Assembly: GCA_017979445.1 (NCBI GenBank)
Contig: CM030706.1
Location: forward strand, 12,572,967 to 12,636,966
Source of the DNA: Akebia trifoliata
Taxonomy: Eukaryota > Streptophyta > Magnoliopsida > Ranunculales > Lardizabalaceae
Length of the DNA: 64,000 nucleotides
Direction of reading: 5' to 3'
In this document: positions 35,343 through 48,400 of the stretch, piece by piece
How the letters are laid out: every line of letters begins with the position of its first letter
How positions within the stretch are numbered: position 1 is the first letter of the stretch
The notes under the pieces: model-generated
Database searches by the model: none
The model's input: only the letters and a program-made list of their open reading frames with translations
Told to the model about the DNA's origin: nothing
Program-made: the position numbers and the translations under genes

Positions 35343-36480
35343 TAGGGCAACCAAATGTTATATGTCTTATATTCAGTTGCCCACATCTTTAATCCAACCA
35401 TATACTTCCAATCCGCCAATTTTGATGAGACAGATTCAACGTATATGGTTGGATTCCTTGATGTCTTGAAAAAAATGATTCCAACGCAGAAAGAACAAGA
35501 TAGGATCTCGTCGCAACTAAATCGATACAAGAACTGCAAAGGAATTTTCATAAGGGAGATTGTAAAGAGACATAGAACTACGAAGATTCCAAGTAAATAT
35601 AAATAATTAGAAAAAATTAAATATATATTTTATCCTTGTTTGTTTTTAAAATTAAAATACATATAACTTATAAGTTGCTAACAACCTACCCTTCATATAG
35701 CCGATTGGTAGTCCGCTTATGGAGTTGATCAAATTATAAATGATCCGGTCTTAAAGAGATTGGCTATTAGAATACTTGGCCTAACATATTCGGCATCAAG
35801 ATGGAAATGTAATTAGAGCATGTTCGAAATGGTATAACAAATTAACAACTTAACTTTTTTACTTGTTAGTTATTAATTGTTAATTGCTAATTAGTGATTA
35901 ATTGTTAATTGCTAATTACTTATTAAGTATTAAGTATTAAATATTAATTAAGTTAAAATTTGTCATGCATTGAACAGAACCACACAAAGAAGAGAAATAG
36001 AGTTGAGTAGAAGAAGCTCAATGATTTGATCTTCGTACAATACAATTAAAAATTGCATGAAAAATTCAAAGGAAGGACAATCCGAGATTTTACGACCCTA
36101 TCTCCATTGAAGAATTGATTGAAAATCATTTGTGCCTTAGCGATGCACAAGAAGAGTTGGTGTTTGAAGGAGAAGACTTAACTTGGGCCCAAGTTGAGCA
36201 AACAGTTTTTACACCGACACTTGGGGAAAGCTCAAGCTAAAGGAGAAGGGGAGGACATTCAAGAATACAAGATGAGATACAAGAATAAGAGGATGAAGAT
36301 GAAGCTAAAGAACCATTGAGAGTAAATGAGATGTTAGTGAGATCAGATGATAAAGAAACAGAAGAGGAAGAGATGTATGTAAAAGAAGGTGACGATTCAG
36401 ATGATGTTGGGAATGAAAGTGATGATGGTAAAGGCGGCGGTCCTAATGCAAATGTTGTTCCCCAATAGATTAGGGATGGT
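35343..36480 (+). pseudogene. hAT transposase pseudogene, downstream half
   Basis: It picks up where the upstream half stops. GNQMLYVLYSVAHIFNPTIY leads to a block ending RHRTTKIP at about 35590. Then come the hAT dimerisation features: AILGLTYSAS-type residues near 35770-35810 (ILGLTYSASRWKCN), KKRNRVE and KLNDLIFVQYN near 35990-36050, and an acidic tail (EEELVFEGEDLTWAQVE region, 36150-36210; DDSDDVGNESDDGKGGG near 36390-36440). Stops replace several codons, including the Trp-Ser expected after SASRWKCN. No terminal inverted repeat was identified. Confidence 0.82.
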
Positions 36481-38015
36481 TGTGTGGAATATGATGCAAA
36501 TCAGATTTATTAAAGATTATACTTTGTATTTTTTTAATTTTTTAATTTTTAACTTACAATTTTAATAAAGATTTGAGATTTTTTACTTGAATTTCATAAA
36601 GTTTTATTGGTCTTTTATATTATATACATGTTTATGAGTCTTACATGATTTTTTTTTTTTTTTTTGATTTTTCAAAAAAAAGCATTTGCAGACCAATATG
36701 GGCACAGCCTATGTTGGTCGCATATGCTATTTAACAACACTAATCATGATAGTTTCACTCTTTCTTTCTTTTATTTTCATTTCTGCTAGAAAGGTTGGCT
36801 TTCTAGACTTCCTCATGATAAAACTGCAAAAGAAGAAAAAATGTGGGAACTCTATTTACAATATTTTTCATAGGAAGTCTTCAAGAGCTTCGATATGATT
36901 TAGAAAAATATTGTACACATGTATATAGACAACAAATGGATTTCATAAAGATACTAAGGTCATAAAACTATGTCACTTGAGAATCCTAACTTACTGTCAA
37001 GAATAGAATTTGAGGAATGTGCTTGTCCATGATGTCATACTAGGACCAATAAAGATTTCTAAGGGCCACACAAGAAAATAACATTTTCCAGGAGAAGATG
37101 AGGCAGCCAAATACATATTTGGCACCAAAAGTAAAATATGGGTATATTGGAAAAACGGTCATCACCACTAACTGAACACCTATGCAACAAGGACACGAAA
37201 CTTCAAGGCTACCATGTGGAGCACGTACCAACGCAGGGGCATACACAACACACATCATAACACATTGGGTAGTATAACCCCTCTAATTTAATAAATTATT
37301 AAACAAAAAGGCTTTTGAAGGAGTGTTGGTGCCATTAATCCTCCACAAACTAACTTACTAAATAGCTAAATACAAAAATGATTTGATATTAGAAACCTAA
37401 TGTTATTAACTTATGGTGTATAGAAATGTTTTCTTGTACTTTCAATATTATTTTTTTTTCCTATTTTTCAATTAAAATTTCCTTGAGTTTAAACATAACT
37501 AAAACAGTATATTATAATACACATGTATGGAAGTGCCACATTTTAGGCTTCTCAAGAGAATCATGCCTTACACACATGTTTTTGCCCTAGTTAGATAGTT
37601 AAGTATTATGTCACCAAGAAACAAGTATGGGCATGAATGAATCCACAAGAAAAAATTGTTCAACCCCCAAATCTTAGAAAACAAGTTTTGTGTGATCATG
37701 TATGTAACAACCCAGGCACATGGTTGTTTTTTTTTCCTTTCTTTGTCTTTATTACATATGAAAGTTGCAAACATACAGCAGAGGCCCAAACCAAATGGCG
37801 TATTAGTTCAGAATCCAATAAGAACAATCACTTGTGAAATTCAACAGAGAAATGTAGCATACCCACCCTTTGTGCAGAAACAAATTATCATCTCGCCATC
37901 TAGAAAAAATGAAATTAGGCAAAAACACCATCATGTGATACAACAAAACCTTGTTAAGAAGAATAGAGGTTCAAAATCGTTAAATTGGCCAATTAGGAGT
38001 TTTAAAAAAATAAAC
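36481..38015. other. AT-rich intron or intergenic remnant
   Basis: Lies between the hAT remnant and the first exon of the hnRNP-like pseudogene, presumably its first intron. No conserved coding segment was found on either strand. An imperfect palindrome GACCAATATGGG..CCTATGTTGGTC lies at about 36691-36719. A + frame across 37656-38225 is accidental and overlaps the pseudogene exon in antisense. Confidence 0.4.
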
Positions 38016-38123
38016 CTTCATCACGATAACATTTTCCAGCTCCCCAAACTTGCTCATGTACTGTTTCAAACCATCAGTGTCGACGTCCCATGGAATACCA
38101 AGAACCTACGACCCCTCCTGCAT
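38016..38123 (-). pseudogene. hnRNP-like pseudogene, first coding exon (RRM1 start)
   Basis: On the - strand a conserved RRM start reads VLGIPWDVDTDGLKQYMSKF then GELENVIVMK, ending at a GT donor (38014-38015). An ATG at 38123 is in frame, but a TAG stop falls six codons in, where the family has a Val codon. It matches the N-terminal RRM of the same family whose later exons lie at 19868-22558. Upstream (38280-38370) is GC-rich, 5'-UTR-like sequence, divergent to CYP26-2. The intervening exons for the rest of RRM1 and start of RRM2 were not found. Confidence 0.8.
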
Positions 38124-38495
38124 CACATAAGTACAACTCTTTCTCACGGACACACAATAAGAACAACAACAACAATAACCGAAACAACTGATCATTTATT
38201 TATTATTTTTTTTTTCTTTTTGTGAATTGTGATTCAATTTTCAACGTACACACACACACACAAAACGATCACTCGCTTAACGATCTCCAAATGAACCCTC
38301 GCTCGTCGCTCCGCTCCCTCCTGTGCGCTCTGCTCAAACGTTTGGGGGTTGGGGCTGTCTCTCTCCCCTCCCCTACTTCTCTTTGTTAAAAATTAAATAG
38401 AGTAGGGGATCCAATCAAGAGTCCCGTTCCTAACCAAGGTCAAGTGGCATTCTGGGTGAATCTAACTACAAAAGATTTAATTTGTTAAAAATTGA

Positions 38496-40048
38496 GTTAT
38501 TGATTTTGACGATTCATGTTTAAATGTCAAGCTTGACAATTTATAAGCATTGATCATGACAGTTGTAAAATGTTGATCTCAAAGATTGGCGCAAAAGAGA
38601 AAAAAAAATTACTAGAAAGAAATCCTTCCGTCAAGATTCCTTAATTAATTTTTTCAAAAAATTGTCGAATTAGTTTAAAAATTTTATTGGACTAATTCAC
38701 ATAAATATATTAATGTTTTTACATATAATTAAAATATTAACTTATTTGTAAATGATGATAATTATTTCAAACTTTGAAGTTACTTAATGATAGTTTTCTA
38801 TCAAGCTTGTTAGGATGTTTAGTATTTCTTATAAATTATTTTCTTATTATTTAAAATTATTTGTTTTAGACTACTTGAAAAGAGTTTTAGTCTTTATTCT
38901 TGTAGAGGTGTTTTTTGTGACTACCTCGTGATTTGCAGAGCCTCCCTATTCTTTGTTCCACAGAGTCTTTGATGTCAAAGTCAAAACTAGAATGCACAAA
39001 AATCTAGGGTTTTAGGGATAGAAAATTATATCCCTATGCATGTGGCTCCCTCTTTATTTATAAGGAATGAGTTTTTCTTTTTTTACGTTTCTCCTCCTTA
39101 TCCCCTTTTATTTAGGGATAAGATTCGTGGGAAATCCTCTAGCCCTCCTTGAGTTATAACGCTCAAATCTCGAGAATTCTAGAACTAGAATTCTTTCTGC
39201 ATACAGAAATAAGTTTCCCCAACCTTATTTTGAACCTATCTTCTCGGATCCTTACCCTAGTGTTACAAATCTTCAGGTAGGAATTTTGTTCCCCATTAAA
39301 CTACATAGTCTGTACTGACACATGTCGCTGTCTTAGAGGTTAGGGATTTTATCCCTCCACAATTTTTTTTTAAAGATTCAAAAGAAATGTAAGAAAAATA
39401 AAAGCTCCTATTTGCTTTTTAAGAAGGTAGATGATTTTAAAAAATATTTATACTCGATCTTAATTACCTTCATTTATTTTCATAAAAAGATAACATTAAA
39501 TCATCAATAATGTGGGCTTAGACCTCATATCTCGGTTGGTTTGTACATTGCAAGCTAACTTTGAGTTATTGGGTTCAAGTCAAGCAGGCTTACGCATAAA
39601 TTAAAAATAAAAAATCATTAATAAATCCTTTTTGTTCGTTAACAGAACTGTTCCACCCCAAAATCTGTCGAACAACTGGTGTGGTCTGGTTTTAAGACAC
39701 TGTTTCGTTCAACTGTTGAAACATTAATGTTTGAACACAACAACATTGTTTAAGGCACTTTGTTAATTGGCACGACTTGGATAGGCCACCACTTGATGAT
39801 AATCAATCTTAACTGCACACTTTGATGGGCTTGGGCTTGGGATTGAGGCCCATCCCAACGTGAGCCCATTAATACCGTCCACTATTCTCTTTCTAGGTTG
39901 CACTGGGGGCTTTCAGTCACACAACATCAGCTTTGCCACTTAAAAATGAATGGATTGAATTCTGTGATCTGTATACTTCTTATCTACTAACTCTTTGTAA
40001 CAGTTGAGAGAAGCAATAAGAGATGCAGAGCTCAACAAACTCTAGAAA
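38496..40048 (+). promoter_or_regulatory. CYP26-2 upstream region, source of the duplicated block
   Basis: This region precedes the intact cyclophilin gene and is matched, with gaps, by 9478-10662. TATA-like CTTTATTTATAAGG at about 39050-39064 is present in both copies. Two segments occur only here: about 39513-39779 and about 39929-40015. They were either inserted here after the duplication or deleted from the other copy. The hnRNP-like pseudogene starts divergently about 370 bp to the left, so the pair may once have shared a bidirectional promoter. Confidence 0.6.
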
Positions 40049-41121
40049 ATGAAGCAATCATTCTCACAAACTTTGCCATTTTCTGCTCAAATTCTTAAGT
40101 CACCTCCATCACCTCATTCAAAAACTCAAGTCATCCCCACCATCTCTCGAAGGGAGCTCGCAATTAGCATTGGGTCTTGTTCCTCGCTTTTACTTGTATC
40201 GACCGCAACCAACCTCATAATAAACCCATTTAAGATCCCCGAAGCACGAGCAGAAGATGTTGATGATGATCTTATGAAGAATGATAAAGAAGAATTGAAT
40301 TCTAAGATAACCAACAGTTGCACAGATAAAAATCTGACAAAGCGGGCATTTTTGGATGTATCCATTGATGGAGAACCAGCTGGCCGCATTACAATTGGTC
40401 TTTATGGAGCTGATGTGCCTGTTGGCACTGCGAAGTTTTCCGATCTTGTAAGTGGAGTGGCGGGTATAAGTTATAGAAGAAAAGAATTTGTAAAGATCAT
40501 GCCAAACTACATACAACATGGAGGGGTGAGATCATATGGTGTGGATGTTGAGCTTGCAAAGAAGAAAGGAAGTAACTTAGAGGTAGATAATTTGATTGGA
40601 GAGTGGGAGAAGATGAATGAAAAGTGCCCAGGGACCAAGAATTCAATGGGGTCCGTAAGTTTAGTTGTTAGGGATCCATCAATACCACCACCAAAGTTGA
40701 AGCTGGTGGCACGTAAAGGAAAGTTGGAAATTGACGAAGAGGAAGTTAGGACAGCACCGAATGGGACTGAGTTTATAATTACTACAAGTGACTCTCCAGA
40801 GTTGGATGCGTCTTCACTAGTGGTTGGAAAAGTTTTGGGTGGGATGGAAGTGGTGGACAGGATTGCCAAGGTGAAGACTGTGCAGGAGAACACAAGTTCC
40901 CCTTATTTCAGGTGAATTGCCATCCTATTGTGTTATGTTTGATATGATCAAATTCTTTTCCAAATGCCAGATTGAATGGTGATGCTAAATATACATGTCA
41001 TCTTGTTTGATGAGCCAGGGTAGCCAAGTTGATTGGTGACAAGAGGGCTGTTGTTGCAGAAAGAGGCTTTAATCGACCTTATTCCAAGGTTGTCATCACC
41101 AATTGTGGTTTGATTGATTAA
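40049..41121 (+). CDS. CYP26-2: Cyclophilin-type peptidyl-prolyl isomerase, thylakoid lumen (CYP26-2-like)
   Basis: Two exons, 40049-40911 and 41019-41121, join in phase (AG|G) to give 321 residues. Residues 1-69 look like a bipartite chloroplast targeting signal: a Ser-rich transit part, then a twin-arginine motif (SRRELAIS, Arg at 34-35), a hydrophobic stretch (LLLVSTATNLII) and an ARA cleavage motif before EDVDD. The cyclophilin-like domain covers about 98-320 (FLDVSIDGEPAGRITIGLYG; FVKIMPNYIQHGG; ELDASSLVVGKVLGGMEVVD; the end KVVITNCGLID). It resembles plant CYP26-2 in length and sequence. The classical catalytic arginine context FHRVIP reads FVKIMP, so isomerase activity may be weak or absent, as inferred for divergent lumenal cyclophilins. 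The gene is intact. Its 5' end has been copied to 10663-10800. It converges on GEX3, with 1.3 kb between stops. Confidence 0.9.
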
Positions 41122-42411
41122 ACTCAGGTATTTTTTATGTTTTTTGGTTTAGAAAACAGAGAGATTTTAGTTATTTTACAGACTTATTTTTTTATTGATG
41201 TCAACAACAAACCAAATGCAATGTTCTAAAAACAATTTGGGTTTGTCTTGAAATAACAAGAAAAGTTGGCTGGATTTGTTCTAGCAGCCAAGAATATTGG
41301 ATGATGACCACTGTAGTCTCTAGATAAAAATAATTGCTTCATGCCTAGACCATATACTATAATGGTTATTTAACTGACATAACGGCCTGATCTAATCTGG
41401 AAGGGCTGGAGCTTGATTGGTGGGTGGGGGCTCTGTTTGCCCCCATATCATGTAAGGAATCACTTTTTTATTTTCCAGAGCTGTAAGAGTTTTCATTTTT
41501 TTGACATATTAGAGTTTATCAATTAGTGTTCGACTACTTTTCTAAAACTTTTAGCTGCCCTCAAGTGCAATATTTTTAAACCTCCCATGCAACCTCTCAA
41601 GCTCAACAATGCAAACCAACCATTTTCTCCGGTTTCTTGACAAAAAGCTAGAATATAATCCTTATCAGTACCTTCAGTGGCGATACAAATTGGTATTTAC
41701 TTCGATGCAAGAAAATATAATTTCTCTCGTAATTTTTATTTCACATTTAGTTTTTTAATGGAGCCAAAAGGAGGGAGTTTAGGTATTAAGAATACAAAGA
41801 TAATGGATGAGGGCATAGTGGGAAAATGGCTTTGAAGATTTGAGGAGTGAGGGTGTAATGCCATGCTTGGGATCATTGCACGTACTACGAGGATTCATGC
41901 AAATCCTGAATGCCACTAACAAAATCTTCAAATTAAATCATTCATAATCACCAATTGGCTCTACAAATTTAATTCAATTTACATTTCAGAATCAATTTCA
42001 ATAAACTCATAGAGGAAACGATTTCCTCAAATCATTTTCATTTCACCTCAAAAGGTAACATACATGTGTTGTTTATAATAACATCAAGAAGTGTTTTTGT
42101 TTCCTAAAGCTTGAGTTATTAAACTAAAGTAAAGGCTAGTCATAAATGGCATACTCTTCAATGAACTCCTCAACCGCTACCAACTCGGTACTCTACCTTG
42201 ATGCGAACTCCATAGTGTGGGGTAGGGTGAGTAATGGGAGTTACTCAGTAGGAACAAGGTTATCATAATTCACATAGTAATGAGTGATAAATCATGCTAA
42301 GCTTACATGCAAGTTGTTGAGTAGTTAAAATGTTTTAAAATCATACCAAGTATGTCAATATATATAACAATATTTTGATTAACATCTCAATAAACTTAGT
42401 TAGGTCTTTCT
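41122..42411. other. Convergent intergenic region between CYP26-2 and GEX3
   Basis: Holds the presumed 3' untranslated regions of two tail-to-tail genes. No reading frame, RNA gene or transposon was recognised. The sequence is AT-rich and appears to be single copy within the window. Confidence 0.5.
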
Positions 42412-45400
42412 CTAGTTAGTTGAAGACAAGGTCCTCCTCTTCTTCAACCAAATCCTCCTACCACTGCCCTTTTGCATGAGCTCCATCACCTCTTCCTCTT
42501 GCATTGGCCCTTCACTCGATTGCCTTGAAGAAGCATGCGTGACAAACAATGGGTTTGTAAATCCTTTTGAAGCTGATGCAGGCCCCAATGGACTCTCCCA
42601 GTACCGTTTTTCGCACACCCCAGCACTAATAGAAGAAGGCCCAACTTCAAAAGGTGGCTTTGCCTTAGCAGCCGACTCCTTATCTCCATAGTTATACCAA
42701 TTAGCATCTCCTTGGCTGCTGCTACTACTACTACTATTACTACTGCTACTACTGCTAGTACTGCTTTCTCTTGAAGAAGTATCACTTAATGTGTGAAAGA
42801 TGGTTACACTCTCTTTCTTCCTACCTTGAAAAGAGTAGCTCTTCGACTTCCCATCGTATAAAGGGAGGAGTGACCGTGAGAGTGACTTGGTTCTGTCCCT
42901 ACCCAAGCTATAGGTTGTTGAAAGCTTCCTCTCTATGCCTTGTCTCTCCCTCACCATATCTCCCAATTTCTCTACTACTTCATTGGCCATGGCTTCGTCT
43001 GCAGCCTTTTGTTCAAGCTTTGTAATTGTCCTATCAAATGCTTTCTTCTTCACTCGAAGGGAGTGCTGAAAGGTAATTTTAAGGTCAGAAATATATACTT
43101 GTCAATGGACTGCTGTTATAATGTGCGGTGTGCTATTACAGCTTACCCTCTTTTCAAGGAATTTTCCAAGGCCTTGATCTTTAAGTTTCTTCTTCTTCCA
43201 AAATATACAGCAAAACCATATAAATCCTCCTAATACTATTAGGACTGAAGTCTGGAATAACAGAAACAGTAGTATTGCCCTTTCATTGCCTGCAAGGAAG
43301 CCTTAGGATGATGTAAAGTCATACTTCCCGGCATATTTATTTAAATGAGACAACAACTCACCTGTGTAGATGCGAAGATGCTTCGGGCTTGCTTGGGAGC
43401 AGCTAAATGAAAACTTCTGACCTGGTAACAAAAGAGGAGGTCGGATACAAAGCATATCAAAATGTTACGGAAACTGAAAGGCAATTATGAGTGTTTTTAC
43501 GTGTGGTGCGACATGGCAGGGGGTTCCCCATCTCTGCATTAAAATAAAAAAAAAAAAAAGGAAACGTTCACAATGTTAATCACTGGAGGACAAAAAGCTA
43601 AAACGCAAAAGTAGCCCATAGTTTGTACAATTTTCACGTAAGAATTATAGATGGTGCAAAATGAGGGGAGGGCATTTCATTCCCCTTTTGCCTATAAATA
43701 AGAAATTAGGGCATCAAAGGAGGGAACAGATTTTGGGAACCCTAATTCCATTCCCTTCTCTCTCATCCCTTTCTCTCTAGATAATCCTTCCTCCTCTTGG
43801 TTATTCTCCTCCTATCCTGATCATCGTTATCTAAAACCTTATCCACCATTTACAAGAATAGTCTTGAATCCTTGACTTAACAACCCCAATGAATTTTGGT
43901 ATAACAGCTTCAATCAACCCCACCTTACCCATCAAAAAAAAAAAAACTGAAAATTGATGCAAAGTGATTCTTTTCAAGCTACTGTATGCAAATCGATATT
44001 TTCATAATGGCATTTGATTGATTATTAAATTTCTGATTGAACCAATTCAGAAATGCAAGAAGAGTTTGCATTAAGCGGCTCAATTTATTATCTTAAGAAT
44101 CTTACTTTCAGCATTTATAAAAGCAAGCAGAATCCGCTCATCCAGTGCAAAATGCTGTAGATCACTCTCGGACAAAAACAATGAGAATTTACCTGATAAA
44201 CACAGCCAACCACTTTAAAATGTATTACATGTGCTTTTATAGAAGCTTATTGTTTCTATAATACATATATAGGGAGACAAAATTTGTCCTATATAACTTA
44301 AAAGTCTTGTGGATTGAGCTGATTTTTTGTGAGGATGATCTCTTTGGTGAGGAGATCATCCTTAAAAAAATATCAGCCCAATCTGAAACTTCTAATTCCA
44401 TCAAAACTGTTTACAAAATAATGATAAAAAAATCGACGGTCCACAATTCTAAACCACTTTTGATGGGGATAGAAATTTTAGATTGAGCTGATTTTTTGTG
44501 AGGATGATCTCCTCACCATAGAGGTTGTCTCCGTGTTGTCTCCCTAATGTGACCCATATATATTCACGATAAGTTCAAAATTGATGTTAAAAACTTACCA
44601 GGATAGATTCCATTCCAGTAAATGGATCCAGTAGCAGGAACCAATAAAGTGAATACTACATTTATAGGTTTCATTGCTGAAATGTAAGTATATTCGTCAA
44701 TTGTGCGGCTAATCTTTCCCTCCATCTTTGTCTGAGAAATATAAACTGCATATCCAGAGCAATCAAGAAGTGGGCTAACTTGAACCACCGAATCAAGCAC
44801 AATCGCCTTAGGAAATTTCTTGAGAACCCCGTTTGGAGAGAATGAATACAAGACACCATCCAATGAGCCAATCGATATCCAACCTGTGATGATAATTGAA
44901 ATAATGGAATGCGGAGATTTGTTAATTAGTTGAAGTACGAATGCTACATAGGCTGACTCATTAATGGACTATATTGTATTGGGCAAGTATTTACCATTAG
45001 AATCTACTACTGGTGAGCATTCTGTTCTACTTAATGGACCGATTTTTTTCTGCCATAAAATATTTCCAGTTGAAACATCTAGTGCCAACACAAGAGCTTT
45101 AACTGGGATCGTAACATACACAAGGCCATTGTTTCCAGGAGTTACTGTTAGTAATTTGTCGAATGCACTAAAATCCTGGATCCATTTGAAGTGAGGACTT
45201 CGAATAGACAAAGAATAGAGCTCTCCTTCAGTGTTTGAGATCTGCTATTGCAAAAATTCTTACAGCTTGTATAAAAAAATTGTGAAAATAATAACACAAA
45301 AAAAAAAAAAAAACGCAGAGTGGGGGTTTTGTGGTGAACTTACATAAATACTACCTTCACATTGATCAATGACAGGTGCTGAAATAAAATAACAATCTGT

Positions 45401-48400
45401 AATGTTCTTCTTACAACCTTGGCGGTAACCAAATTGATAGAGCACAGGTCCAGCACTCCATAGAAGTTGTCCTCGCAGCGTGTATGCTAATAGTCCCCGG
45501 TTTTTTATACTAAGGAACATATATGAACTCAACATGCATATTGAGATCCCAATAATTTCATCTGATTCTTTTGTAGTTGATTTGTCACCAAAGAAAACTT
45601 CTACTGCAGACTCAGAAGTTCCAATGTTTGATGGCTTAAGTTGAAGAATTCTGTTTTCAGCAATCACATATATCTGCAGATGTACTGAAAAATAAATTTA
45701 TTACAGATATAAAGAAAACAAGTTAAGGAAATGGGGTAGGAAGCCAACATTCAAACATACAGTGTTACACTGGTTGATCACATAGACAAATGTATATGGC
45801 TTGATGTGTGAACGGAGCCATAAATGCTTTTCATCAAGATATGAGTGAAAAGCATCTATGGTTAGTGCCCACCTCCACGTCAACTATGTGTGAATCGATG
45901 TCAATTTTAAGCACGACTCTTATCATACTAAATCTTTGAATTGATGAGGTTTTCAAGTGTCACCATGTCAGAAATCTCTCTCGCATTATAGGGATAGAAC
46001 TTATACCAAGGAAAGAAAGAAGAAAATACATGCTATACACTTCAAACTGCTGGTAAAACACATTAAAAGGTCAATCTCTATTATATTGGTATCAGATAGA
46101 TAGTTACAAGTGAAAGATCCCATTATGCTGAAAAGTAGAATTTTCTTGTGCACACATGTTCATACATTTTAATGAGATTACCTTCCCTCTTTCATCACAA
46201 GTTGGAGCTATATTGACATCACATGAGTAGTTCAAGTGGATGGTCCAGGCAATAGAACCATTGCTTTCAAATGCAAAAAAATTCCTTTCAGAACAAGTGT
46301 AAATCCTTCCATCATCTCCAATCAGTGGTTTTGAAAGCCTATAAGTGGCCTTCCTGAGGGGCTCTTGAGCTGAAATGAAAAGGATTGTCTTATGAGATTC
46401 ATTGATCATTTTAAGGCATGAGTTAAAAGCAGCTAAGAACATTTTTCATGAGAAAATTACTAATGAAACACTTGGAACAAAAAATAAAAATAAAAAATAA
46501 AACTGTAAATCTTAAAATATTGATAAAAAGAGCATAAATTAGGGTTCTAGTTGGACCGTGGCATAGAATTTTATGGAATACTTTTGGTATGAAATGAGAA
46601 AATAATTGAATTGATTTCCACACTGGTCAAAATATTTCCATTTCCAGGATGACCGAAATGGACATTGAAATCGAAATTTAATACCTTGCTAATAACAATC
46701 AAAACATGGAATTGGTCCAAAAAGATGTTATTAGGAAAAAATTTTAGGACAGCAACCTCCTTCCATGGACTATTCTGTCACACAGGAACGGGTTGTCATC
46801 CTACCTTTCGTCAAAACCTTGCCTAACAACATCCTAATGATGTGAAATTTCAGAGGAAGTTAGAACTCTTTTCGGTGATTCTAAAGAATATGGAGTCATG
46901 TAAAGATTCGTCCAGATTAGGGAGCAGTTAGGTTCCCATGTACCCCTTTTATTTATTTATTTATTTTAACATGCCTGGTGGGTTTGGGTATTATATGAAA
47001 AGAGTGTTCAAGTGAATAGAGAATGTGTCAAAGATACACAATAATTTTCCCCTCACTGGGAGATTGAAATTTCAGTTAACGAAAGGTAGGCAAACTCATG
47101 TAAGAGGTACTCATTTTGTTCATGTCTTTTTAAATGATGTGAGAAAAGAGTGAAATCTAAAAAAATTGGTTCTAAAATCTTAAGGTGATATCCCTCACCT
47201 TTTCATCCAAAATCTCCCATGCACATGTTACGTACCTACTTAGATTGGACCACAAAAATAATAAAAAAGAAGAAAAATATTGAGATTAATCTCTTTCAAG
47301 GGAGATCGGACCTTCTAAGCCACCAATTCGAGATGGTGAATCTCTAAATCCCAAAGGACTTTTAATAATAATAATTCTCTGCATATTTTCATTAATCTCA
47401 CAATAAATTTAAATACAAGAGAAACACTACCATAACTACCCACTACGCCAAGCTACCCACTATCCTATTCATTCAGGGAACTATCCCATAACCCACAGCC
47501 CAACTTCTCCCACAATATAGATTATGATCCCATGCACCCAACTTATTTTAACTATTTACCACTTATCAAGAATATATTCTATACATTATATGTACTTAAA
47601 ACTACTCTACTCTCATCCCTACAATTAGGCACATAACAGCACACAATTTGCAAATAGAGAAAATATTAAACTAAGGTGAGGTGGGTGTAGAAAAACTGAA
47701 AGATCACACGCTACAAGACCTTTAGAGGAAATAAGGATTTTCTAGGGTTTAATGTTTGTATTTCCAAAGATTGGGTTAAAGAAAAACAAAAAGGCTCAAA
47801 GAAAGAAATCAGAAATAGGTATTTTGTAGATTAAACAATTAAAAGAGGCAATAAGAAAAGGTTTCTAGGGTTTCGAGTATGTTGAAGAAAGAATAGATGA
47901 ACAATCTGGGATTTGAGAAGAACAATGGTGGAGGATGGGAAGAAGAGATAGATATATTGATATCACACCAATATTGCCCTAGAAATCACATCTAGGGTTG
48001 AAGATATAGATTTATTGGGATCATAGAAATATTATTCTACCCTTCTTACTTTTGAAATGACTAAAATACCCTAATACATAATATAAAATAATAATAATAA
48101 TAATAATAATGGTTAATTGCCCACAATTAATTTGCAGTGCCTAAACTACCCATATAAGATCCTCTATCAAGCAAAGCAAAGAGACTCCCATATCAGTATC
48201 ATCCCACCAAATCAAGGTTTGGGCTTTGCTTGTTGGAAATTTTATTACACCTCTGATAAACTTTAAAGGGTCTTGATTGATCCTTAGCAACAAACAAGGC
48301 TTTGTTGTATTTTAATTTTTGCTGCAATTGACATCAATCTATCAGTTACAATGACAAAAATTACTAAACATCAGAATTGATACTCTGTGTCTCAACAAAA

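Noticed and set aside
36691..36719. Imperfect palindrome GACCAATATGGG / CCTATGTTGGTC
   Set aside because: A single short palindrome in AT-rich DNA with no repeats or context.
37656..38225. A 189-codon + strand open frame
   Set aside because: Low-complexity, no known motif, and it runs antisense across the RRM pseudogene exon at 38016-38123.
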